Origin: Methylocystaceae bacterium
GTDB taxonomy: Bacteria; Pseudomonadota; Alphaproteobacteria; Rhizobiales; Beijerinckiaceae
DNA: 7,687 bases
NCBI GenBank assembly: GCA_003152255.1
Contig: PLZT01000268.1
Coordinates: 1,785 to 9,471, forward strand
Direction of reading: 5' to 3'
Shown here piece after piece: positions 1-4,983 of this stretch; the first letter of the stretch is position 1; each line of letters opens with the position of its first letter. A model generated the notes under the pieces. That model was given only the letters and a program-made list of their open reading frames with translations, did no database searches and was not told where the DNA came from. The position numbers were made by a program, and so were the translations under genes.

Positions 1-186
1 GCCGGGATGTCGTCCAGCGAGGTCGCGAGGCTAGGCCGCGCCCGGCGGAATTTCGAGCGCAGCCGGCTTATAGCATAACCCCCAAGATTGAACAGAGGCC
101 GCGACAACGGAAGCGGAGGCCGCCGAGCTGAACCAGGCTCCAGACCCCGTTTATGCGATCGCACAAGATTTCTCTCGCCAGGACGC

Positions 187-215
187 TGGACATGCCGCCC
201 GCCATTTGTTATCCC
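187..215 (+). promoter_or_regulatory. Candidate promoter of the tRNA-Lys/tRNA-His unit
   Basis: TGGACA at 187-192 is a five-of-six match to the -35 consensus. It is followed after 17 bases by TATCCC at 210-215, preceded by an extended TG (207-208). Transcription would begin near 222, about 40 bases before tRNA-Lys. The -10 is only half consensus. The downstream stretch is C/G rich (CCCCGCCC), which is the kind of discriminator typical of stringently controlled stable-RNA promoters. No better promoter is visible between 1 and 263, and that stretch holds no gene I can support. This is inference from pattern alone. Confidence 0.3.
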
Positions 216-263
216 CGCCCTCGTTCCGACGGCGGCGTGATCGACGCGCCTCCGGCGATGGAC

Positions 264-339
<76 letters not shown>

Positions 340-343
340 TTTT

Positions 344-359
344 TCCGGCGATCGCCGGA
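344..359. repeat. Perfect 16-bp palindrome in the tRNA spacer
   Basis: TCCGGCGATCGCCGGA is its own reverse complement. In RNA it could form a 6-bp stem closed by a GATC loop, five bases after the CCA of tRNA-Lys. It is preceded, not followed, by a T run and the downstream side is purine rich, so it does not look like an intrinsic terminator of + strand transcription. A role as a processing or stability hairpin in the tRNA precursor is possible, and so is chance in GC-rich DNA. Confidence 0.55.
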
Positions 360-383
360 CGGAAGAAAGAAGCGCCGCTTCGG

Positions 384-460
384 GCCGCCATAGCTCAGTT
401 GGTTAGAGCGCTAGATTGTGGATCTAGAGGTCCCCCGTTCAAGCCGGGGTGGCGGTACCA
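384..460 (+). tRNA. tRNA-His (anticodon GTG), alphaproteobacterial type
   Basis: This gene makes a 77-nt histidine tRNA. The anticodon stem CTAGA/TCTAG encloses the loop TTGTGGA, with anticodon GTG. The acceptor stem is G384-A390 against T450-T456, and its first pair is a G1:U72 wobble. The discriminator is A457 and CCA is encoded at 458-460. Most bacterial tRNA-His have C73 paired with an extra G-1. Here position 73 is A, so a G-1:C73 pair cannot form. This is the exceptional class known from Caulobacter and related alphaproteobacteria, where the matching histidyl-tRNA synthetase uses the anticodon with A73 and U72 instead. The genomic base at -1 is G383, which would be removed or left unpaired. 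Confidence 0.96.
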
Positions 461-461
461 T

Positions 462-489
462 TTTATAGTCGCGGCTTTATAGTCGCGGC
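462..489. repeat. Exact 14-bp tandem duplication behind tRNA-His
   Basis: TTTATAGTCGCGGC occurs twice back to back (462-475 and 476-489), starting two bases after the CCA of tRNA-His. It lies in the tRNA 3' trailer. The core CGCGGCGCG of the second copy recurs at 501-509. No integrase or other mobile-element gene is in the window, so an attachment site is not supported. A small replication-slippage duplication is the simplest reading. Confidence 0.7.
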
Positions 490-523
490 GCGGCCCACCT
501 CGCGGCGCGAATCGGCGATATCC

Positions 524-571
524 CCGAAAGCAGGTCTTCGGCGAGATTAGCTTCGCGCTCATCGTCGCGAA
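524..571. terminator. Two weak hairpins between convergent transcripts
   Basis: This spacer separates the + strand tRNA unit from the - strand gene ending at 576. It holds two small inverted repeats: CCGAA/TTCGG (524-528 with 537-541, 8-base loop) and TTCGCG/CGCGAA (552-557 with 566-571, 8-base loop). Either could help end transcription from both sides. Neither is followed by a T tract on either strand, so they are at best atypical terminators. Confidence 0.22.
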
Positions 572-575
572 CGGG

Positions 576-1241
576 CTAACGCCGCTTGCCGGCGTCAACA
601 GCGCGAACGCGGCCGAGGAAGGCTCTCGCGCCCTCGTTCAGCGTCTCCCAGTTTTCGAGTTGCGCCGGCGGGAAGCGCAACTCCACGTCGAGTCCGTCGA
701 CGCGAAACACAAAGAAGCACAACTCCGCGGACGCCGGGTCGTCGCTCGCCGGCTTCGGGCAGCGGGCGAAGAAATCCCGCCCGTCGGGCGGCGCGACGTA
801 AAGCTGTTCGAGATCGTAAGGCGAGGCCTGCTCGAAGCGCCGCATCACCAGACCGCCGGGACCGGCGGCCGTTTCGGCTTCCAGAAAGCGGGCGTATAGC
901 TGCATCGGGCGATCCGCCGGATCGACGCCGTCGTCCTTGGACGACACCGTGATAAAAACATTGTCGCGCGCGCGCTCCGTCAATGCCTTGGGCGACAGCG
1001 CCCTTGCCGCCCGCGGCGGCGGCGAGAAGTCCGGAATCACCGCGACGAAGGCGAGGCGATCCTGGAAGCCGCCGGCGGCCGTGGCCTCGTCGCGGGCATA
1101 GGCCGGCGCGAAGGCGAAGCGCGCGTCGCCGATATTGGCTTCGACCGTCGCGGCGGGCAAGTCGGCGCCCGCTCGCAGCAGGCTATAGGCGCCGACGCCG
1201 AGACAGACGAGCAGCGCCAGGCAAGCGAGGAAAAGGCGCAT
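576..1241 (-). CDS. Conserved membrane-anchored protein of unknown function
   Basis: The product is 221 residues long. It opens with a hydrophobic segment (about residues 3-23), read as a signal anchor or signal peptide. The Cys residues in it do not form a convincing lipobox. The rest (24-221) would be periplasmic. It has the blocks RARDNVFITVS (90-100), PMQLYARFLEAE (112-123) and SPYDLEQLYVAPP (140-152), and a C-terminal stretch VDGLDVELRFPP. C161 and C175 are the only cysteines outside the N-terminal segment and could form a disulfide. The blocks look like a conserved hypothetical family of Hyphomicrobiales that I recall without any known function. It starts 42 bases after the stop of the lipoprotein gene on the same strand, so the two may be co-transcribed. 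No strong ribosome binding site precedes the ATG at 1241, but no alternative start keeps the whole membrane segment. Confidence 0.85.
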   Translation of the reverse strand: MRLFLACLALLVCLGVGAYSLLRAGADLPAATVEANIGDARFAFAPAYARDEATAAGGFQDRLAFVAVIPDFSPPPRAARALSPKALTERARDNVFITVSSKDDGVDPADRPMQLYARFLEAETAAGPGGLVMRRFEQASPYDLEQLYVAPPDGRDFFARCPKPASDDPASAELCFFVFRVDGLDVELRFPPAQLENWETLNEGARAFLGRVRAVDAGKRR

Positions 1242-1283
1242 TTATCTGATCGCTTCGCCGCTCAAGGACATTTCAGCCGCGCG

Positions 1284-1676
1284 TCAACTTGTGACGCGCC
1301 AAACATCGCCCGTTTTGCAGGCCTGACCCTTCGCCTCTTTCGGACGCCCGTCGATGAAGATTTTGTGGGTGTAGTCGCGGCAGCCGCCGGCGCCGTTTTC
1401 CGGTCCCGGCACGATGAAGCCATAGGCGCCGTGGTCGCCCTTCCAGGCCTTGCGGGTTCCCGAATTCACCGCCTCGCTTTGCGCGGCGATGGCGATGGAC
1501 TTGTCCTTTTCGTCGAGGTCGCGGCCAACCGCCGTGCCGACCACGCCGGGCGTCGGAGGCTCGGGGGCGACCGCGACTGGCGCGCTCACAACCGGCGCGG
1601 GTTTCGAGGCGTTGCAGGCGGCGAGGAAAAGCGTCGCCGTGACAAGGCTGGCGGCGATCAGTCTGACGCTCGGCAT
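1284..1676 (-). CDS. Small lipoprotein, 17-kDa surface-antigen (RT0821/Lpp0805-type) domain
   Basis: The mature form should be a lipid-anchored envelope protein. From the ATG at 1676 it has 130 residues: a signal peptide ending in the lipobox LAAC (Cys21), an Ala/Pro/Val linker (22-43), then a domain over about 44-130. That domain has the surface-antigen pattern GRDLDEKDK, AAQSEAVNSG, WKGDHGAYGFIVPG, CRDYTH..IDGRPKEAKG.AC and a final DVWRV. C99 and C120 are likely disulfide partners. I chose the internal ATG because AAGGGA (1688-1683) sits six bases before it and the lipoprotein signal then begins at once. The frame could extend ten codons upstream to 1706 but that start lacks such a site. 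Typical members of this family carry a glycine-zipper segment before the antigen domain. Here only the short GVVGTAVG remains. Its function is unknown; a structural outer-membrane role is inferred. Confidence 0.88.
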   Translation of the reverse strand: MPSVRLIAASLVTATLFLAACNASKPAPVVSAPVAVAPEPPTPGVVGTAVGRDLDEKDKSIAIAAQSEAVNSGTRKAWKGDHGAYGFIVPGPENGAGGCRDYTHKIFIDGRPKEAKGQACKTGDVWRVTS

Positions 1677-1715
1677 ATTCGTTCCCTTAACGATTAACCA
1701 TCGCATTCACGCGCC

Positions 1716-1744
1716 GTCATGCCGGATCGAAAGGCGCATGTCAA
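1716..1744 (-). promoter_or_regulatory. Candidate promoter of the lipoprotein gene, overlapping the feuQ stop
   Basis: On the - strand a perfect -35 TTGACA lies at 1744-1739, overlapping the TGA stop of feuQ. After exactly 17 bases comes CATGAC (1721-1716), a weak -10. Transcription would start near 1709, leaving a leader of about 33 bases that contains the ribosome binding site of the lipoprotein gene. If real, the lipoprotein and the gene after it can be expressed apart from the feuPQ operon. The -10 matches only three of six consensus bases. Confidence 0.35.
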
Positions 1745-3126
1745 AACCCCGGCAGCCGCAGTTGCGCCCGCAGGCCGCCCTTGGGGCTGTCGGCGAGGCG
1801 CAGCGATCCGCCATAGGCGGCGGCGAGATCGGTCACGATCGAGAGGCCAAGTCCCGAGCCGGGCTTGGTTTCGTCCAGGCGGCGGCCGCGCTGCGTCGCC
1901 GCCGCGCGCAGTTGCGGAGCAAGTCCAGGGCCGTCGTCCTCGATGGTGAACAGCAATAAGGCGCGCCCCGGCGCGCTCGGCTCCGCCTCGCGCGTCACGG
2001 CGATGGAGACGGCGCCGCTCGCCCATTTGCCGGCGTTGTCGAGCAGATTTCCGACCATCTCCTCGAGATCCTGGCGCTCGCCCAGAAACCACAGTTCCTT
2101 CGCCGCCTCGCCCGAGAACGCCACGCCGCGCTCGGCGCATATCTTCGCGAAAGTGCGCAGCAAAGCGGCGACCACGGGCTCCACCTGCGTCGTCGAGCCG
2201 ATGGCGCCCGCCCGCGCCGCCGCCCGCGCCCGATCGAGGTAAAAGGTGATCTGGTCCCGCATGACCGTCGCCTGCTCGCTCACCTTTTCGGCGAGCGGCG
2301 ACGGCGCGGCGTCGGCCTCGTTGACGATCACGCTGAGCGGCGTCTTGAGCGCATGGGCGAGATTGCCGACCTGCGTGCGCGCGCGCTCGACGATGTCGCG
2401 ATTGGCGCCAATGAGCAGGTTCAGCTCGTCGACCAGCGGCGCGACTTCGATGGGATAGCGCTCGGAGATGCGTTCGCGCGCGCCGCGCCTGATCTCGCCA
2501 AGCTCGCTTTCCAACATGCGCAACGGGCGCAGACCAAATCTCACCTGGAACGCGGCGGCGATGGCGAGCGCGATGGCGAGCAGCGCGAAGGCGATGGTGA
2601 GGGCGAAGCGAAAACGGTCGATGTCGTGCTCGACCTCTTCGGCGTTGCCGGCGACCTGCACCAGATAAACGCCGGTGTCGCCCACGTCGATCACGCGCTC
2701 GACGATGCGCAGCAGCCGGCCGTCCGGCCCCGGCGCAGTCCCGCGCCGCGCGCCGCCGGTCTCGGGAATGACCCCAAAATTCGCCAGTTTGGGCAGTTGC
2801 GACGCGAACAGCGAGCGCGACGCCACGATTTCGTGCTCTTCGTCGTCGGTCCGCGTGATCTGCCAATACCAGCCGGAATTGGGCAGTTCGAATTGCGGTT
2901 CGCCGAGTTGGCCGGGGCCGCGACCTTCCTCGCCCGGCTGCGACACATGAGCGACGATGGCGCGCAGATAGACTTCGAGCCTGCGTTCGAACACGTCTTC
3001 CGCGTTGCGCCGATAATATTGCGTCAGCAACAGGGAGGCGACCAGCAAAAGCAGGAAACTCAACCCCGCGGCGGTGAAAAACAGCCGCCGGGCGATTGAT
3101 CTCGTCGCGAAAGCGAGAACGGGCAT
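1741..3126 (-). CDS. feuQ: FeuQ-type membrane sensor histidine kinase
   Basis: The 461-residue product is a complete inner-membrane sensor kinase that phosphorylates its partner FeuP. It has TM1 at about 15-35, a periplasmic sensor region (about 36-172) with the motif SGWYWQI, TM2 at about 173-194, then a HAMP linker (195-246). The H box is NLAHALKTPL with phospho-acceptor His258, the N box NLLDNAGKWA (360-369), G1 EDDGPGL (396-402), and G2 GSGLGL (423-428). The H box resembles the PhoQ/FeuQ group. Its ATG lies nine bases after the stop of feuP, with AGGCGG overlapping that stop as a likely binding site, so the two are translated from one message. In Sinorhizobium meliloti FeuQ acts with FeuP to keep up cyclic beta-glucan export and is restrained by periplasmic FeuN. 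The gene name here rests on domain type, gene order and the partner's recognisable sequence; the signal and targets in this organism are unknown. Confidence 0.88.
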   Translation of the reverse strand: MPVLAFATRSIARRLFFTAAGLSFLLLLVASLLLTQYYRRNAEDVFERRLEVYLRAIVAHVSQPGEEGRGPGQLGEPQFELPNSGWYWQITRTDDEEHEIVASRSLFASQLPKLANFGVIPETGGARRGTAPGPDGRLLRIVERVIDVGDTGVYLVQVAGNAEEVEHDIDRFRFALTIAFALLAIALAIAAAFQVRFGLRPLRMLESELGEIRRGARERISERYPIEVAPLVDELNLLIGANRDIVERARTQVGNLAHALKTPLSVIVNEADAAPSPLAEKVSEQATVMRDQITFYLDRARAAARAGAIGSTTQVEPVVAALLRTFAKICAERGVAFSGEAAKELWFLGERQDLEEMVGNLLDNAGKWASGAVSIAVTREAEPSAPGRALLLFTIEDDGPGLAPQLRAAATQRGRRLDETKPGSGLGLSIVTDLAAAYGGSLRLADSPKGGLRAQLRLPGF

Positions 3127-3135
3127 GGGCGCCGC

Positions 3136-3813
3136 CTATCCTTTCCCGCCCTCCTCCGGCGGCGCGGCGATATACCCGAGCCCACGCACCGTCTGGATCA
3201 CCTCGACGCCCAGCTTTTTGCGCAGACGGCCGACGAAGACCTCGATCGTATTCGAGTCGCGGTCGAAATCCTGATCGTAGAGATGCTCGATGATTTCACT
3301 ACGCGAAATCACGCGCCCGCCGTGATGCAAGAGATAGGCGAGCAGCCGATATTCGTGCGAGGTCAGCTTTATCGGAGCGCCATCGACGACGACGCGCCCG
3401 GACTTGGTGTCGAGCCGCACCGGCCCGCACACGATCTCGCTGGTGGCGTGCCCGACAGCGCGGCGCAGCAAGGCGCGGATGCGGGCCAGAACCTCCTCCA
3501 TGTGGAAGGGCTTCGCCACGTAATCATCGGCGCCGGCGTCGAAACCCTGCACCTTGTCGCTCCATCGGTCGCGCGCGGTCAGGATCAGCACCGGCATGAC
3601 GCGCCCGGCGCGGCGCCATTCCTCGAGCACGGCGACGCCGTCCTTTTTCGGCAGGCCGATGTCGAGCACCACGGCGTCATAGGGCTCGGTGTCGCCGAGA
3701 AATTGCCCCTCCTCGCCATCATAGGCGCGGTCGACCGCATAGCCCGCCTGCTGCAGAGCCGTGACGATCTGGCGGTTCAAATCCTTGTCGTCCTCCACCA
3801 CAAGCAGCCGCAA
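3136..3813 (-). CDS. feuP: FeuP-type response regulator, OmpR/PhoB family
   Basis: This DNA-binding regulator is 225 residues long, activated by phosphoryl transfer from FeuQ. The receiver domain (1-118) has the acidic pair D8/D9, phospho-acceptor Asp51 in VVLDIGLP, Thr79 in ILTARDRWSDK, and Lys101 in KPF. The winged-helix domain (about 126-217) has KLTSHEYRLLAYL, the SRSEIIEHLYDQ turn, the recognition-helix region RDSNTIEVFVGRLRKK, and TVRGLGY. Blocks such as FDAGADDYVAKPFHMEEVL and LYDQDFDRDSNTIEVFVG agree closely with rhizobial FeuP as I remember it. The start is a TTG at 3813: AAGGAGGA (3828-3821) lies seven bases upstream, and translation there gives the standard receiver opening RLLVVEDD. 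An in-frame ATG at 3888 would overlap the upstream gene and add 25 unrelated residues. It is followed after nine bases by feuQ. Confidence 0.9.
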   Translation of the reverse strand: MRLLVVEDDKDLNRQIVTALQQAGYAVDRAYDGEEGQFLGDTEPYDAVVLDIGLPKKDGVAVLEEWRRAGRVMPVLILTARDRWSDKVQGFDAGADDYVAKPFHMEEVLARIRALLRRAVGHATSEIVCGPVRLDTKSGRVVVDGAPIKLTSHEYRLLAYLLHHGGRVISRSEIIEHLYDQDFDRDSNTIEVFVGRLRKKLGVEVIQTVRGLGYIAAPPEEGGKG

Positions 3814-3820
3814 TGGATTC

Positions 3821-3828
3821 TCCTCCTT
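3821..3828 (-). promoter_or_regulatory. Ribosome binding site that fixes the feuP TTG start
   Basis: AAGGAGGA on the - strand is a near-perfect Shine-Dalgarno sequence, seven bases before TTG at 3813. It lies in the 28-base gap between the upstream exported-protein gene and feuP. It is the strongest such site in the window and decides the start against the upstream ATG at 3888. Confidence 0.85.
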
Positions 3829-3841
3829 GGGTTTCGCCGCG

Positions 3842-4252
3842 TCAGTGTTCCGGACGGTAAGGGCTAGGCTTGCCGCTCGCGGCGTCAACGAAAACCCTTA
3901 TGACACGTCCGTCCCGCCGTAGCAGATTGATCTCGTAAAGAAACAGCTCGCCGATACGGCAGAGCCGCGTCGACAACGCGTCGGCCTGGTTGGCGCTGCT
4001 TTCGGCGCGCATCAGTGGAAAAGGTTCGGCGAGCCGATGCTGGGCGATTTTCTGGCGCGTCTGGGCGACCGAAAAACATTCGAGCCCGGGAGGGCCGCCC
4101 TCCTGGGCGCGGCCCTCGGGCGGGATCGGGGGCGCCTCTTCCCTGCCGCGACCGAAAGGCGCGAACGCCGAGCCGCCCTCCCTGGCCTGGGCGAACGAAG
4201 CGAAAGCCAGCGCGAAGGCCACGCACAAGATTTTCGCCGTCCGCCGGATCAT
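3842..4252 (-). CDS. Small exported PepSY-like protein, candidate FeuN counterpart
   Basis: The 136-residue product has a clear Sec signal peptide (1-23, cleavage likely after FAQA). A Pro/Gly/charged low-complexity linker follows (24-57), then a compact C-terminal domain (about 58-132). That domain resembles a PepSY fold, with SVAQTRQKIAQHRL, the segment ADALSTRLCRIGELFLYEI, and LLRRDGRVIRVFVDAASG. C59 and C98 are the only two cysteines of the mature protein and may pair. GGGAGG (4265-4260) sits seven bases before the ATG. It is the first gene of the unit with feuP and feuQ. In Sinorhizobium meliloti the gene in this position, feuN, encodes a small periplasmic inhibitor of FeuQ. Position, export and size support the same role here. 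I cannot confirm sequence homology to FeuN, so no symbol is given. A generic PepSY protein is the alternative. Confidence 0.85.
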   Translation of the reverse strand: MIRRTAKILCVAFALAFASFAQAREGGSAFAPFGRGREEAPPIPPEGRAQEGGPPGLECFSVAQTRQKIAQHRLAEPFPLMRAESSANQADALSTRLCRIGELFLYEINLLRRDGRVIRVFVDAASGKPSPYRPEH

Positions 4253-4290
4253 TCCCGCGCCTCCCAGAAACGAATGTCGAGCATATCGGC

Positions 4291-4307
4291 TGAACGGCGA
4301 ATGAATA
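4291..4307 (-). promoter_or_regulatory. PhoP-box-like direct repeat upstream of the feuN-like gene
   Basis: On the - strand TATTCA-TTCGC-CGTTCA (4307-4291) has two similar half-sites (ATTCA and GTTCA) with starts 11 bases apart. PhoP-like OmpR-family regulators bind tandem six-base half-sites with five-base spacers, one helical turn apart. The site ends about 40 bases before the ATG of the feuN-like gene and could be an autoregulatory FeuP site. No convincing -10 can be fixed between it and the gene, and a FeuP binding motif is not known to me, so this is a hypothesis from geometry alone. Confidence 0.25.
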
Positions 4308-4325
4308 GGGCGAAATCGCGCGCGG

Positions 4326-4844
4326 CTAGCGCGCCCTCTTCGGCCATCGCTTCGGCCACAGCCGGATAAATTCGGGCAGATCGTCGGTGTCGACCTCGTC
4401 CTCGCCCGCCTCGACCCGCCCCTGGACCGACACGCCGGCGCGGTGCACGCTATCGGGATCGCCGCTCAGGAGCGGATGCCAGGACGGCAGGCTCTTGCCC
4501 TCAAAGCGCAGCCGGTAGGCGCAGGTCGGCGGCAACCATTTGATTTTGGAGAGCTTCTCTAGGGTCAGCCGCACGCAATCCGGCACGATCTTCTTGCGGC
4601 CGGCGTAATCGCCGCAGCGGCAGCTCCCTTGATCCAAAAGCTTACAGGCGACGCTGGTGTGGTGAATGGCGCCCGTGTCTTCGTCCTCGAGCTTGATCAG
4701 GCAACAACGCCCGCAGCCGTCGCAAAGCTTCTCCCATTGCGCCCGGGTCAAGTCTTCGAGCGGCTTTTCCCAAAAGGGCGCGGCGGCCCCTCCCTTGGGA
4801 CGGGTGTCGGCCGATTGCGCCGCGGCGGCGCTATTTTCCATCAT
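4326..4844 (-). CDS. YcgN/UPF0260-family cysteine-cluster protein
   Basis: The cytoplasmic product is about 172 residues from the ATG at 4844. It belongs to the UPF0260 (YcgN) group of the YkgJ-type CxxCxxCC family, annotated as putative zinc- or iron-chelating. Nine cysteines are visible: the cluster CDGCGRCC (41-48), C67, C75, C77, C90 and C108. The YcgN signatures [21 protein letters not shown] and [19 protein letters not shown] are all present. The start is not certain. The frame is open to an ATG at 4916, but the extra 24 residues look non-conserved and a TATAAG element lies inside them at 4862-4857. The C-terminus ends in a duplicated WPKR. The gene lies 73 bases upstream of the feuN-like gene on the same strand, without a clear terminator between. 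The biochemical role is not established. Confidence 0.92.
   Translation of the reverse strand: MMENSAAAAQSADTRPKGGAAAPFWEKPLEDLTRAQWEKLCDGCGRCCLIKLEDEDTGAIHHTSVACKLLDQGSCRCGDYAGRKKIVPDCVRLTLEKLSKIKWLPPTCAYRLRFEGKSLPSWHPLLSGDPDSVHRAGVSVQGRVEAGEDEVDTDDLPEFIRLWPKRWPKRAR
4338..4361 (-). repeat. Imperfect 12-bp tandem repeat in the 3' end of the YcgN-type gene
   Basis: Two adjacent 12-base units starting CTTCGGCCA (4338-4349 and 4350-4361) encode the doubled WPKR of the protein's last residues. Each codes for Trp-Pro-Lys-Arg, so the reading frame is kept. This looks like a small in-frame duplication extending a basic tail. Confidence 0.5.
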
Positions 4845-4983
4845 GCTCACAGTTTTCTTATACCGCTCCCTGCTGGAAACCATAACCGCAATGAAGCCCG
4901 CGGGAGCCATCGTCAAGATGGTTTAAAAAATGCTAACATCGCGGCGCAAGGGGTAATGGGCGGTCGCGCGGGAGTTTTTGGCC
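4845..4983. promoter_or_regulatory. Divergent control region, YcgN-type gene and PBP gene
   Basis: This stretch separates the two divergent genes. For the - strand gene, TATAAG (4862-4857) is a good -10 and TTGACG (4916-4911) a good -35, but they are too far apart to belong to one promoter. For the + strand gene, TAACAT (4934-4939) is a four-of-six -10 without a recognisable -35. CGGGAG ends at 4974, nine bases before the TTG at 4984 and only three before the TTG at 4978, which favours 4984 as the PBP start. An eight-codon frame (ATG at 4930, stop at 4954-4956) abuts a second ATG at 4956 in another frame than the PBP. Confidence 0.35.

Noticed and set aside
1..78. Possible 3' end of a + strand gene (open from 1 to a stop at 76-78), or a - strand gene start near 112 (TTG), with TATAAG at 72-67 on the - strand
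   Set aside because: The stretch is too short, has no recognisable protein motif and no ribosome binding site. The TATAAG lacks a usable -35. It may belong to a gene left of the window.
462..489. Tandem repeat considered as a prophage or island attachment site
   Set aside because: The repeat does not copy the tRNA 3' end, and no integrase, transposase or phage gene is in the window.
1694..2866. A 390-codon open frame on the - strand in another frame than feuQ
   Set aside because: It is an Arg/Ala-rich shadow. The overlapping frame carries all histidine kinase boxes without interruption, so neither a frameshift nor a second gene is needed.
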